Positions 44,383 through 53,606 are shown, numbered from the stretch's first letter. The stretch: 64,000 nt of DNA from Hymenobacter psoromatis (GCF_020012125.1 NZ_JAIFAG010000001.1:2976001-3040000); one strand, 5' to 3'. The notes: generated by a model from the sequence alone, not told the origin. Translations and numbers: made by a program.

Positions 44383-45402
44383 TTATTTTTTTGGACGTTT
44401 TTTAATAATTCGGTACAAGATGCCGTCTCCCAAAAATTGCCGTAAGCCGCTCATCCTATTGGAAAACATACGACTGGAAAAATTACGCCGAAATCGTGAA
44501 TAAAATTGTTTATCAATTACTTTTAGGTTGCGGAAAATTTGCCGATGCCTGGTTAGTGAAACGTCATATTCTATCATGCTTGTAAACCAGATATTATGAA
44601 GCTTGTCAAGCATTATATCAAAAAAATATGGCTCAAATTTAGTAAAACCATTTAATAAACTCACCATCCGAGTAAGTTCTAATAAAGCCGTTCCATCCGT
44701 TATTGTCTTACTACGTACATTGTTTGAGTGCTGGCGGAAATAATTGAGCGGACGCGCCACAAAGGCAACTTTGGAGATAGCTAGAATTTTTGCCCAAAAT
44801 ACCCAATCACCATTTAATCGAAAGGTTTCATCAGCTAGCCCAATCTGCTGTATTATTGATTTTCGAATAACTACTGCACTCGCATTAGGTATAATATTGC
44901 GAAAACTCATAAATTTATTTAATAATTCTTCACCAGACCTAACAAAATCTTTTGTCCATAGGGTAGTATCCAGTTCTTCATAAAATAATTTCCAGTCTCC
45001 AATAATGGCATTTTTTTCGTCAATACTCCAAGAGTCACTATAAACAAGTCCTATTTCAGCATCAGCCTCTAGGCGAGTTACCAACGTTTCTAAGAATTCA
45101 GTATCAGCATAATCGTCGCTTTCCGCAATCCATATGTATTTGCCCTGAGCTAATGCAATACCTTTGTTCCATTGCTTGAATGTGCTACCGCTGTTCTGCT
45201 CGTTGAAAGCTAATTGAATGCGGGCGTCCTGCGTGGCATACCGGCTGATAACCTCGCGGCTATTATCGGGCGAACAATCATCCAAAATTATTACTTCTAT
45301 ATCTCTAAACGTCTGATTGAGCACACTTTTGATGCGCTGCGGTAGATACCGGGCGTGGTTATAATTAGGAATAATAACAGAAATATAGGGTAAATTACGC
45401 AT
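44383..45402 (-). CDS. Family 2 glycosyltransferase (third related copy, AT-rich)
   Basis: A 339-residue enzyme with ISVIIPNYNHARYLPQRIKS, EVIILDDCSPDNSR, SGSTFKQWNKGIAL and YIWIAESDDYADTE. It aligns from end to end with the product at 42409, including FRNIIPNASAV and the tail with IFRNLKVID. Its DNA is AT-rich while that gene is GC-rich. It starts 15 bp after the upstream gene. Confidence 0.87.
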   Translation of the reverse strand: MRNLPYISVIIPNYNHARYLPQRIKSVLNQTFRDIEVIILDDCSPDNSREVISRYATQDARIQLAFNEQNSGSTFKQWNKGIALAQGKYIWIAESDDYADTEFLETLVTRLEADAEIGLVYSDSWSIDEKNAIIGDWKLFYEELDTTLWTKDFVRSGEELLNKFMSFRNIIPNASAVVIRKSIIQQIGLADETFRLNGDWVFWAKILAISKVAFVARPLNYFRQHSNNVRSKTITDGTALLELTRMVSLLNGFTKFEPYFFDIMLDKLHNIWFTSMIEYDVSLTRHRQIFRNLKVIDKQFYSRFRRNFSSRMFSNRMSGLRQFLGDGILYRIIKKRPKK

Positions 45403-45417
45403 TAATTAAAAAGTTTA

Positions 45418-46500
45418 TTACTCGAATACAAAATAATGTTTATTATAAAAATCTTTTACTCTACTAGTATATGCCTGGTAACTGTAATCCTGTTCTAAGC
45501 GGCTTCTTAGTATGTTATTATACTCACTATAATTCAGCATGTTATCATATCTCATAATGTCTTCAACTATAGTTTTTTCCATCTCATCATAAGACTTATA
45601 AAAATTAGGAAATTTTTCATAGGCAGAATCGAAGAAAGTCTCGTTATATACAGCGAAACTAATTCCACCTTTGAGTACTGGAAATATAGTGTAACCGTCA
45701 AAACCTTCGCCGAATGATAGAGACCATTTCGCTTGTTTCTCTAGAAGCTTATAATCATCATACTGCATGCCTTTAACAATTACCTGTTTTATATGTGGCA
45801 AATTATACTTAATTTTATTAAGAATTGCTGTTTTACGTGGGTGCTCATCTGGGGATACGATTAGAATATCTTTTTTCTTGCTGTAATGTTCAACCAGCAA
45901 AGAATTCTGTTCAAACCAAGCTGATAAATAGTGAACTGGAACTTGGTATTTTTGGCTTAGCTTCTTATTGGCATATTGTTTATGTGCAGCCGTGATAGTA
46001 ACTGTATTTGTTAATTTTTTTAAATTATCAAACACAGTTACTGTTGGCATCAGCTCATTATTTTGATTCATTACATTTATTTGAAGGTTTCGAACGGCTT
46101 TCAACTTATCTATTTGCTTTGTAGTCAAATTATCGAGAAAATCTGAAATGAAGCATTCTGGCAAGTGAATAACCAAATCATTTATAATAAATAGATTATT
46201 TAGTATAACATTTAACTTAATCAAGTTAACATTATTCATAAACCAATCATATTTTCGTAATGCCGGCTGCTCCGAGGAAGTACAGATAAATACGCTACTA
46301 TTTTTTAGTATACTTTTAGAAACATAATATAGTGAATAAATAGATAATATTCCACCACTAATCATATTATTTGCTGGTATGTACATAATTATGCTATTCC
46401 GTTTATTAATAAGCGAAAAATAGAAGATAAAGGTTTGGACGACCCGATAAATAAATCGTCTCATCAATCTTTTAATTCTTGTTTCAAATGCAGAAACCAT
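45418..46500 (-). CDS. Probable glycosyltransferase, family not recognised
   Basis: A 360-residue, Asn/Lys/Ile-rich protein from very AT-rich DNA. A short N-terminal hydrophobic segment (FIYRVVQTFIFYFSL) may tether it to the membrane. Then MYIPANNMISGGILSIYSL looks like the Gly-rich opening of a GT-B fold, and the C-terminal LLEKQAKWSLSFGEGFDGY with FPVLKGGISFAVYN resembles the donor-binding half of GT4 enzymes. These are shape similarities only. It is placed between a GT2 gene and the acetyltransferase gene, 10 bp from the latter. Confidence 0.5.
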   Translation of the reverse strand: MVSAFETRIKRLMRRFIYRVVQTFIFYFSLINKRNSIIMYIPANNMISGGILSIYSLYYVSKSILKNSSVFICTSSEQPALRKYDWFMNNVNLIKLNVILNNLFIINDLVIHLPECFISDFLDNLTTKQIDKLKAVRNLQINVMNQNNELMPTVTVFDNLKKLTNTVTITAAHKQYANKKLSQKYQVPVHYLSAWFEQNSLLVEHYSKKKDILIVSPDEHPRKTAILNKIKYNLPHIKQVIVKGMQYDDYKLLEKQAKWSLSFGEGFDGYTIFPVLKGGISFAVYNETFFDSAYEKFPNFYKSYDEMEKTIVEDIMRYDNMLNYSEYNNILRSRLEQDYSYQAYTSRVKDFYNKHYFVFE

Positions 46501-46510
46501 AGCAAAAAAT

Positions 46511-47134
46511 TCAAATTAATTTTGCAGGTACACCTACTACCTTGTTATTGGAAGGAACGTCTTTCGTAACAACAGCTCCTGCGCCTACAATAACATTATC
46601 TCCGATTTTAATTCTAGGAAGTATGATTGCTCCAGTTCCTACGTAAGTATTATTACCAATCTCAACATTTCCAGTGATAGTAGCATTAGGAGAAATTTCA
46701 CAAAATGCGCCTACCGTAACATCATGATGAATTGTGCTTGCGGCATTAATAATGCTTCCTATTCCAATACTTACCGAACTTGATATTACAGTTTGGTGCA
46801 TAATATTAACACCACCTGCTATTTCAACGTTAAATTTCCCAATCTTAGATGATTGAGCAATTATAGTTTCAACTTTGCCACCTAATTCGGTCATTTTGTG
46901 ATAGAGCATCTTACGAGCATATACCCCTCCAATACCTAGTATGCAAGAAGGATTAAAACTTAGATAATGAGTCACTTCTGGCAAAGTACGAATAATAGGA
47001 AACCTGTTGAAGAGTTTATTAGGTAAATCGATTGAAATATCGTCAAAAAAATAAATTTCTTCTAAAGTATATTCATTATAAATTAGTATATCTAAAATTT
47101 CTTTTGCATGACCTTTAGCACCTATAACAAGCAT
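46511..47134 (-). CDS. Sugar O/N-acetyltransferase (NeuD/PglD family)
   Basis: A 207-residue protein. The first 75 residues form the small PglD-type nucleotide-sugar domain (MLVIGAKGHAKEILDIL). The remainder is a left-handed parallel beta-helix with hexapeptide repeats, seen in VSIGIGSIINAASTIHHDVTV (split repeats) and NVEIGNNTYVGTGA, ending DVPSNNKVVGVPAKLI. These trimeric enzymes use acetyl-CoA to acetylate 4-amino-sugar nucleotides. Directly after the VioA-like aminotransferase gene (15-bp gap), it is a good candidate for the matching N-acetyltransferase. Confidence 0.87.
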   Translation of the reverse strand: MLVIGAKGHAKEILDILIYNEYTLEEIYFFDDISIDLPNKLFNRFPIIRTLPEVTHYLSFNPSCILGIGGVYARKMLYHKMTELGGKVETIIAQSSKIGKFNVEIAGGVNIMHQTVISSSVSIGIGSIINAASTIHHDVTVGAFCEISPNATITGNVEIGNNTYVGTGAIILPRIKIGDNVIVGAGAVVTKDVPSNNKVVGVPAKLI

Positions 47135-47149
47135 ATTTTTAAAATAAAT

Positions 47150-48235
47150 TTACGCTACTACAAAATTAATTCGAACAACATTAGCAATCCAACGAACTAT
47201 ATCTTCACTTAATTCTTGGTAAAAAGGTAAACAGAGTACTCGACTAGCAATATCTTCCGATACAGGACAAATTTGACCTTTAACGTAAGGTAATCTATTA
47301 AGTGAAGGAAAAAAATATCGTCTGGTATAAATAGAATGTGCAGCTAAAGCTTCTTTCACTTTCAACATTTGCGTTTCTGACTGAAATATTATTGGAAAAT
47401 AAGCATAATTATATACCAAAGATTTCGCTTGTGGCATAGGATATATTATAGGTAATCCCACTAATTCGCTATGGTAAAGCTCGGCTAGTTTTTTGCGCGA
47501 AGCAATAAAACTATTCACTCGCGGAAAATTACATAGACCCATTGCAGCATGAAATTCAGAATTTTTTCCATTCACTCCAAGCGAAAAATAATCGTCGCCG
47601 ATATGTCCAAAAGATTTTAGCAACCAAATATCATTAGCTAAGCTGCTATCATTCACTACAATGCACCCTCCTTCTATCGTATGAAATAGTTTGGTAGCAT
47701 GAAAGCTACACGTAGCTAAATCGCCATATGTGAGTAATTGCCGCCCATGCACCTCCGTGCCAAAGGCATGTGCACCATCGTAAATCACTTTTAAATTATG
47801 CTTCTGAGCTATCTGCTCAATAGCTTCGACGTCACATGGATAACCATAAACATGAGTGGCAAGAATAGCTGATGTTTGTTCAGTAATTGCCTCCTCAATT
47901 TTTTGTGCATTAATACAAAAGGTTTGTGATTCGATATCTACGAATACCGGGCTACAATTTTCCCATATAATAGAAGTTGTAGTAGCCACATAAGAGAAAG
48001 GCGTAGTAACTATTTCTCCTGATAATTTCAGTGCTTTAATAGCAATTTGAATTGCAATAGTACCATTACTGGTAAACTGTACAGGTACACCATGCAAAAA
48101 AGCACTAAGCTGCGCTTCTAACTGCTGAACCAGAGGGCCATTATTAGTTAGCCACCCTCGCTCCCAAATACCGCGTAAGTAATTGGTATATTCTTCAAAC
48201 GGCGGCAGATACGCCTTAGTAACATTAATATTCAT
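47150..48235 (-). CDS. DegT/DnrJ/EryC1/StrS aminotransferase, VioA-like
   Basis: A 361-residue PLP enzyme. The start VTKAYLPPFEEYTNYLRGIW followed by LTNNGP closely follows the VioA pattern. PLP-binding Asp is in VIYDGAHAFG and Lys in FHATKLFHTIEGG near residue 185; GEIVTTPFSYVATTTSI is also as in VioA. VioA moves an amino group to dTDP-4-keto-6-deoxyglucose to make dTDP-viosamine. With the PglD-like acetyltransferase this would give an N-acylated 4-amino-4,6-dideoxy sugar. RmlA and RmlB, needed for the precursor, are not in the window. Its start overlaps the Wzt gene by 11 bp. Confidence 0.85.
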   Translation of the reverse strand: MNINVTKAYLPPFEEYTNYLRGIWERGWLTNNGPLVQQLEAQLSAFLHGVPVQFTSNGTIAIQIAIKALKLSGEIVTTPFSYVATTTSIIWENCSPVFVDIESQTFCINAQKIEEAITEQTSAILATHVYGYPCDVEAIEQIAQKHNLKVIYDGAHAFGTEVHGRQLLTYGDLATCSFHATKLFHTIEGGCIVVNDSSLANDIWLLKSFGHIGDDYFSLGVNGKNSEFHAAMGLCNFPRVNSFIASRKKLAELYHSELVGLPIIYPMPQAKSLVYNYAYFPIIFQSETQMLKVKEALAAHSIYTRRYFFPSLNRLPYVKGQICPVSEDIASRVLCLPFYQELSEDIVRWIANVVRINFVVA

Positions 48236-49526
48236 TAGCTAGAGTTATATTCCAAGGAATATCGTTAATTTTTACAACACCCTCTTTTGCACCTTGCCAA
48301 CCAAATCCACCTTGTGTAACAGGCAATATTTCAAATGATAAAACATCATACCATTCAGTTAAAATCTGATTTTTATTATAAACTAGTATTAAACGGTTAA
48401 CAGTATATATACCTTGTTCTAGAATGTTACCAGGGAACTGCGTACTTACAGCTAAGATACCATTACGCAAACGGTACGTGCTGGATGTGAACACCGAAGA
48501 CGAAACGGTAACTAAAATTCCACGCTCATCAGTTAAATGATATGTCACATCTAATTGCTTTTCCTCGAGTTGGAGCAATTCGATACTAAATTCAAGTCTA
48601 AAGCCATCATGCGTATTCAAATTGCTTGCATCCTTTGTGACTGGATTAGTCACCCGTGCTGCTAGAAGGCGAGACGCATAATTACCAGGAGCTTCAGAAG
48701 GTGTCCAAGTACGCTCTGTTTGTTGCTTTGTATACTGTGCAATATAACGAGACACGATAACATGGGGTGTACCATTATCCACAAGTAAGCCTTGGTGCAT
48801 TGAGATGATACGGTTGCATAAGTTTTGAACCGCTTCCATATTATGACTAACAAATAATACTGTCCTCCCATCATTTACACTCACATCTTTCATACGGCCT
48901 AAGCACTTCTTTTGAAACTCTGCATCACCCACAGCTAGCACCTCATCCACAATTAGAATTTCGGGTTCTAAGAAAGCCGCTACGGCAAAAGCTAGTCGCA
49001 CATACATGCCGCTACTGTAACGTTTCACCGGAGTGTCAATATACCGCTCCACGCCCGAAAAGTCTACAATCTCATCGAATTTGCTGCGGATTTCGGCCTT
49101 GGTCATGCCGAGAATAGCCCCGTTAAGAAAAATATTTTCCCGTCCCGTTAGCTCCGGGTGAAAGCCCGTGCCTACTTCCAGCAGCGAAGCGATGCGCCCG
49201 TTCACCTTAATATTCCCGGTAGTAGGGGCCGTTACTTTCGATAGTATCTTGAGCAGCGTAGATTTACCGGCCCCATTGCGGCCGATGATGCCAAGCACCT
49301 CGCCCTGCTTCACTTCAAAATTAATGTCCTTGAGCGACCATACATAGTCACTACCTCTCCCTTTAGCAGCGCGGTCGTTCGTTTCACCAACTTTGGCAAA
49401 GGGGTCTTCCTTACCCCGCAGCTGGGCCCACCACCGGTTCAGGTCGTGGCTTATGGTCCCAGTGCCTATCTCGCCTAGGCGATACAGTTTGCCCAGGCCC
49501 TCTACTTTAATGGCGATATCACCCAT
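48225..49526 (-). CDS. wzt: Polysaccharide ABC exporter ATPase with substrate-recognition C-terminal domain (Wzt-like)
   Basis: A 433-residue protein. ATPase domain: Walker A GRNGAGKST (82-90), signature YSSGM (170-174), Walker B ILIVDE (190-195), switch His228. Residues about 270-430 form a beta-sandwich like the Wzt C-terminal domain that recognises the finished glycan end. Base composition changes sharply: the part coding for residues 1-190 (49526 to about 48960) has backbone-like GC, the rest is AT-rich like the neighbouring sugar genes. This points to a recombination joint just after Walker B. It partners the permease at 49607 to export lipid-linked polysaccharide to the periplasm. Confidence 0.92.
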   Translation of the reverse strand: MGDIAIKVEGLGKLYRLGEIGTGTISHDLNRWWAQLRGKEDPFAKVGETNDRAAKGRGSDYVWSLKDINFEVKQGEVLGIIGRNGAGKSTLLKILSKVTAPTTGNIKVNGRIASLLEVGTGFHPELTGRENIFLNGAILGMTKAEIRSKFDEIVDFSGVERYIDTPVKRYSSGMYVRLAFAVAAFLEPEILIVDEVLAVGDAEFQKKCLGRMKDVSVNDGRTVLFVSHNMEAVQNLCNRIISMHQGLLVDNGTPHVIVSRYIAQYTKQQTERTWTPSEAPGNYASRLLAARVTNPVTKDASNLNTHDGFRLEFSIELLQLEEKQLDVTYHLTDERGILVTVSSSVFTSSTYRLRNGILAVSTQFPGNILEQGIYTVNRLILVYNKNQILTEWYDVLSFEILPVTQGGFGWQGAKEGVVKINDIPWNITLANEY

Positions 49527-49606
49527 ACCTATTAACTGCTACAATAGCTTATTACGAACAAAGAAGAAACTTGCCAGCCAGTGGGCAACGTTCCCCGGCC
49601 GGAAAA

Positions 49607-50509
49607 TTATACCGTATCGGTAAAGCTCTTTTCTACTTTATTGAAGATAATAGTTCCAGCCAGCAAAATGATTAGGGTAGTTAAGGTGCTATACCCTAAA
49701 TACAGCCAGCTAAAAGTACCCGAACCTAAAAAAGCAGCCCTGAACGTTTCCGTAATGGCGGTCATCGGGTTGGCCACGATGAGCCACATGTATTGGGCCG
49801 GCACCTTAGATAGCGGGTAGATAACCGGGGTAGCGTACATCGCCAGCTGCACCCCGAAAGTGAGCAGCATGGCCAGGTCACGGTATTTGGTAGTCAGGGC
49901 GCTGAATATCATGCCCAAACCCAGCGAAAGTAACCCCATTAGCACCACCAGCAACGGAGTAAGGGCTATCAGCCAATTGGGGTGTAAGGCATTGCTAGTA
50001 AAGAGATAATACGCCCATACGACCAGAAATAAGGCCATTTGGATACCAAACCGCACCAGGTTGGATAGCACAATGGACAAGGGCATCGTCAGGCGCGGAA
50101 AGTACACCTTGCTAAACATGGCCGCGTTGGTCGTGAACACGGTGGCCACGGCGGTCAGGCTCTGGGAAAAGTAGCCCCAAACGGTAATACCGGCCAAGTA
50201 GAATACGAAGGGGGGTAGGCCGTCCGTATCAAGCTTAGCTACCCGGCCAAAGATGATATAATAAGTAAGCGTAGTGAGCAGGGGCTGGATGAAAAACCAG
50301 ATAGGCCCCAGAATAGTCTGCTTGTAATTGGAAACGAAATCGCGCCGCACGAACAGCATGACCAGGTCGCGGTAGCGCCACACGTCGCCGAGGCGTAAGT
50401 CGAGCAGACTAGTACGTGGCTTAATAATCTCAGTCCACTGCCCACTCTCCTCATGAGCCGGCACGGAAGCAGCGGCTACAGTGGGCTTGGCGGTGTCAAT
50501 TGTTTGCAC
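49607..50509 (-). CDS. wzm: Polysaccharide ABC exporter permease (Wzm-like)
   Basis: A 300-residue ABC-2 type permease with six membrane helices, started at a GTG at 50509. Features are WRYRDLVMLFVRRDFVSNYKQTILGPIWF near the start, in pieces recognisable as the ABC-2 amphipathic entry (RRDFVSNYKQTILG), and VTKAxY-like LTTKYRDLAMLLTFG near residue 205. Its gene precedes wzt by 80 bp on the same strand. Together they would flip an undecaprenyl-linked polymer, an alternative to Wzx/Wzy, neither of which is seen in the window. Confidence 0.92.
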   Translation of the reverse strand: MQTIDTAKPTVAAASVPAHEESGQWTEIIKPRTSLLDLRLGDVWRYRDLVMLFVRRDFVSNYKQTILGPIWFFIQPLLTTLTYYIIFGRVAKLDTDGLPPFVFYLAGITVWGYFSQSLTAVATVFTTNAAMFSKVYFPRLTMPLSIVLSNLVRFGIQMALFLVVWAYYLFTSNALHPNWLIALTPLLVVLMGLLSLGLGMIFSALTTKYRDLAMLLTFGVQLAMYATPVIYPLSKVPAQYMWLIVANPMTAITETFRAAFLGSGTFSWLYLGYSTLTTLIILLAGTIIFNKVEKSFTDTV

Positions 50510-50584
50510 GTAGGTTAAGCTTTAAACGTAAAGTATAAATTTTTTATAACTTTGAAGATGCCGCAAGTATCTTAGTTCTGCTGA

Positions 50585-51511
50585 CTAGGCCTCAGTGAAT
50601 GCCCCTGCGTACACGGCAGTAACTCCTTCTTCTAAGCCAATAGTCGCTTGCCAGCCGTGGCCCGCCAGCTTACTCACGTCCATCAGCTTGCGCGGGGTGC
50701 CATCGGGATAGTCAGTATTAAAGCGGATGCGGCCCTCGTAGCCCACAGTACGCTGCACCAACTCGGCCAGCTCGCGGATGCTGAGGTCGGTGCCGGTGCC
50801 CACGTTCACCAGGCCGGCCTCGTTGTAATTTTCCAGCAGCCAGTAGCAGGCATCGGCCAAGTCGTCTACATGCAGAAACTCGCGGCGTGGGGTACCGGTG
50901 CCCCACACTTCTACTTCGGGCGCACCGCTTTTCTTGGCCTCGTGAAACTTGCGGATGAGCGCCGGCAGCACGTGCGAGTTCTTAAGGTCGTAATTATCGT
51001 GCGGCCCGTAGAGGTTGGTGGGCATGGCCGAGATGTAGTTGCAGCCGTACTGCGCCCGGTAGGCATCGCAGAGCTTAATGCCGGCAATCTTGGCGATGGC
51101 GTAGGGCTCGTTGGTGCTTTCCAGCTCCCCGGTGAGCAAGGCCGTTTCCTGCAAGGGCTGCGGCGCAAATTTGGGGTAAATGCACGACGACCCTAGAAAT
51201 AACAGCTTCTTCACTCCATTCAGATAAGAATGGTGAATGACGTTGTTCTGAATCATCAGGTTATCATACAGAAACTCCCCCCGGTAGGTATTATTGGCAT
51301 TGATGCCGCCCACCTTAGCGGCGGCCAGCACCACGTAATCGGGTTTTTCCTGAGCGAAGAAATCAGCTACGGCCTGCTGGTTGCGCAAATCCAGCTCGCT
51401 GGAGGTGCGCGTAACGAAGTTGGCAAAGCCGGCCTGTTCCAGGCGGCGTAGCATGGCGGAGCCCACCATTCCGCGGTGGCCGGCAACGTATATTTTAGCG
51501 TCTTTTTCCAT
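50585..51511 (-). CDS. fcl: GDP-L-fucose synthase
   Basis: A 308-residue epimerase/reductase that makes GDP-L-fucose from the Gmd product. I start it at the ATG at 51511 ([17 protein letters not shown]); a GTG six codons upstream is also open. Features are [10 protein letters not shown], the [12 protein letters not shown] segment, the catalytic Tyr/Lys in [16 protein letters not shown] and [16 protein letters not shown]. It belongs to the run of backbone-like genes beside wzm. gmd is 12 kb away in the same locus, on the other side of the AT-rich core. Confidence 0.95.
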   Translation of the reverse strand: MEKDAKIYVAGHRGMVGSAMLRRLEQAGFANFVTRTSSELDLRNQQAVADFFAQEKPDYVVLAAAKVGGINANNTYRGEFLYDNLMIQNNVIHHSYLNGVKKLLFLGSSCIYPKFAPQPLQETALLTGELESTNEPYAIAKIAGIKLCDAYRAQYGCNYISAMPTNLYGPHDNYDLKNSHVLPALIRKFHEAKKSGAPEVEVWGTGTPRREFLHVDDLADACYWLLENYNEAGLVNVGTGTDLSIRELAELVQRTVGYEGRIRFNTDYPDGTPRKLMDVSKLAGHGWQATIGLEEGVTAVYAGAFTEA

Positions 51512-51560
51512 GAAAGGAAGTTGATTCACGAGCGAATATGAGGGGGGTAGGGCGGCTTGG

Positions 51561-52535
51561 CTAAGCCTGCCACCAATCCAGGTCGGGCTTGGCGGCGGTA
51601 GTTGGCGCGGCCGGGCGCATGGTCTGCATCAGGCCCGTCGGCACCAGCTTTTTCAGCATGGGGTTGATGCTGGCCCCGAGTATCATGCGGCGGGTGCGGG
51701 GGCTGTAGCTGAGCAGGCCGGGCAGCTTGGCGAAGGCCAGTGGCCGGGCGGCAGCCATGTCGCGCTTGCCGGTCCAGTTGATTTCCCAGTAGGTGTAGAG
51801 GTTGCGGCGTTCGTCGTCGCGGAGGCGGAACTTGTCGCCGTAGCGGGGCTCAGCTTCGCACAGCTCCACCATCTTCACCAGGTTCGGGTACCATTTATCG
51901 CTGGTAACGGTGCGCTGGTCGGGGTGCAGCTGGTACACGGCCAGCATCTCGGGGGTGTAGTGGCCGGGGGCCAGGTGCGCTACCCGGTACCACTGGTCAA
52001 TGTCGGCGCACATATCCACTTCGAGGCGCATTCCGCCAGTTTCCTCGAAATAGCGGCGCTTCACGAACGTAGCGTGCTGGGGGGGGATGGTCTTAAACAG
52101 AATGGTGTGGGGCGTGATTTCGCCGGCCGGATTGCTGCTGCTCAGCACGTTACCTTGCAAGTCAATCGAATACTCCCCGCCCGAGATGAAGCTGGCCGCC
52201 GGATATTTCTGAAATGCCGCCGCCATTGCCCGGAATGCGCCCGGCAGGTAGTAGTCATCGGAGCTTTGCACGGCCAGGATTTCGCCGGTAGCCTGGGCTA
52301 CCCCTTTGGTTACGGCATCCACGAAGCCCTTATCACGGGCCGACCACCAGGTAAGGCGGTCGCCGTAGCTTTTGAGCACTTCCACCGTCTCGTCGGTCGA
52401 GCCGCCATCGGACACAATGACCTGCACCGCGCCGGGGTAGTCCTGCTTGAGAATGCTATCCAGGGTACGGCCGATAAAGCGCCCCTGATTCCAGGAGGGA
52501 ATGACGACCGAAACCGAAGGAAATTCCTGATTCAT
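51561..52535 (-). CDS. Family 2 glycosyltransferase
   Basis: A 324-residue GT-A enzyme: [35 protein letters not shown], and [17 protein letters not shown] as the DxD equivalent. The WNQGxFI start and [13 protein letters not shown] segment fit a GT2 subgroup common in Bacteroidota capsule loci. The gene follows the STELLO-type gene by 9 bp and precedes fcl, so these three probably form an operon. The C-terminal tail is Pro/Ala-rich. Confidence 0.85.
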   Translation of the reverse strand: MNQEFPSVSVVIPSWNQGRFIGRTLDSILKQDYPGAVQVIVSDGGSTDETVEVLKSYGDRLTWWSARDKGFVDAVTKGVAQATGEILAVQSSDDYYLPGAFRAMAAAFQKYPAASFISGGEYSIDLQGNVLSSSNPAGEITPHTILFKTIPPQHATFVKRRYFEETGGMRLEVDMCADIDQWYRVAHLAPGHYTPEMLAVYQLHPDQRTVTSDKWYPNLVKMVELCEAEPRYGDKFRLRDDERRNLYTYWEINWTGKRDMAAARPLAFAKLPGLLSYSPRTRRMILGASINPMLKKLVPTGLMQTMRPAAPTTAAKPDLDWWQA

Positions 52536-52544
52536 ACTAGTGCG

Positions 52545-53543
52545 TTACGCGGTGAGCGTGGCAAGGTCGGCCAGCCAGAGGTCGAGCAATTCAATCTCCT
52601 GCGCGGTTACGATGTTTTCCTTGGCCAACTCGGCGTAGGCCCGGCGCAGGTTTTCCCCTACTGTATTGGTGGGAGCGACAGCGCGCTGCACGGCGGCAAT
52701 AACGCAGTTGGGGTGCAGGTAGCAAGGAATTTCCGACTCAAAATCCTTCACGTAGTCGTGCGGATTGCGCACCTGAATCACGGTAGCCTCCGTGAAGCCC
52801 AGCCGGTAGCCGTGCGCCCACATAATGGGTTGGGCCACCAGCCCGCGCAGAATATCGGTGAAGCGGAACGTGACGTAAGCTGGCAGGTAGAGCAACGGAA
52901 ATAGCTCGCGGCGCACCATCGTATTCTGCGAATTGAAAGGGCACAGCGTCCCTTCAGCCAGTACGATGGGGGCGCGCTTGTCGAAAAATACTTCCGTATT
53001 ATCCACCAGGCGATAGATGGCATCCACGTCGGGGTCCGAGTCGGCCAGCCCTTGCCAGATACCGATTTTGGCTTCCTGCTGGGTTAGCTCTGCCTCTTTC
53101 AGATTGTGGTCAGCGTTCAGAATCAGGTCAAGGGGGTAGCCGCGGGGCCAGATGTGGTGGCTGGTAAAGCTCTTATAGATATTTACGAAACCCATATCAG
53201 CCGGCGCGACGGCAAACGTACCTTCAGTGGCCGGGAACTGCCAGCCGTCATAGGGAATATTATCGTCGTCGGTATCAATAATAACTTGCGCGCCTTTCTG
53301 AATGGCGTGCAGGTAGCCCACCATCTTGCGGCCGTAGTGGTTGAAGGGCAGCTTCTCGCTTAGCCGGAAGCCAGCGGCCTCCTGGTCAGCTACCGAGAGG
53401 TACGTTACGTTGGGTTCGCTCCAATCGGCCGGCGACTTCTTATCACCCGCCACTACCAGCTGATAATCAGGCAGGGCCGCAAATTTAGTTACTGCCTCGG
53501 TAGGCGCAAAAATGGAGGTAATAACAATACTAGACGGTACCAT
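52545..53543 (-). CDS. STELLO/DUF288-like glycosyltransferase
   Basis: A 332-residue protein started at the ATG at 53543 (MVPSSIVITSIFAPT); an upstream TTG is less likely. Features are FAALPDYQLVVAGDKKSP, FNHYGRKMVGYLHAIQ, the acidic VIIDTDDDNIPYDGW near residue 90, and LCPFNSQNTMVRRELFP near 220. This series matches the DUF288 domain of STELLO proteins, which have a glycosyltransferase-like fold and occur in plants, nematodes and bacterial polysaccharide loci. A role in glycan assembly is likely; donor unknown. A TACCTTTG box lies 63 bp upstream. Confidence 0.78.
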   Translation of the reverse strand: MVPSSIVITSIFAPTEAVTKFAALPDYQLVVAGDKKSPADWSEPNVTYLSVADQEAAGFRLSEKLPFNHYGRKMVGYLHAIQKGAQVIIDTDDDNIPYDGWQFPATEGTFAVAPADMGFVNIYKSFTSHHIWPRGYPLDLILNADHNLKEAELTQQEAKIGIWQGLADSDPDVDAIYRLVDNTEVFFDKRAPIVLAEGTLCPFNSQNTMVRRELFPLLYLPAYVTFRFTDILRGLVAQPIMWAHGYRLGFTEATVIQVRNPHDYVKDFESEIPCYLHPNCVIAAVQRAVAPTNTVGENLRRAYAELAKENIVTAQEIELLDLWLADLATLTA

Positions 53544-53606
53544 GTACAAATTCTAAAAGCAAGTGCGGCCGCTAGTACGAGTCAACCGGCCAAGGGTTAG
53601 GGAGGG

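Larger units (their letters stand above)
38722..48960. other. AT-rich core of the polysaccharide locus (probable acquired DNA)
   Basis: From just upstream of gmd to a point inside the Wzt gene, base composition drops well below that of the flanking DNA, most strongly at 40.0-41.4 and 44.4-48.9 kb. A more GC-rich patch at about 41.5-44.3 kb interrupts it. Neither the long inverted repeats nor the CCCTACCC octamer of the backbone were found in it. No transposase, integrase or tRNA target is visible, so homologous exchange through flanking conserved genes is the likely route. Confidence 0.65.

Noticed and set aside
50547-50560. Plus-strand TAACTTTG promoter box upstream of wzm
   Set aside because: It faces away from wzm, and there is no plus-strand gene downstream of it.
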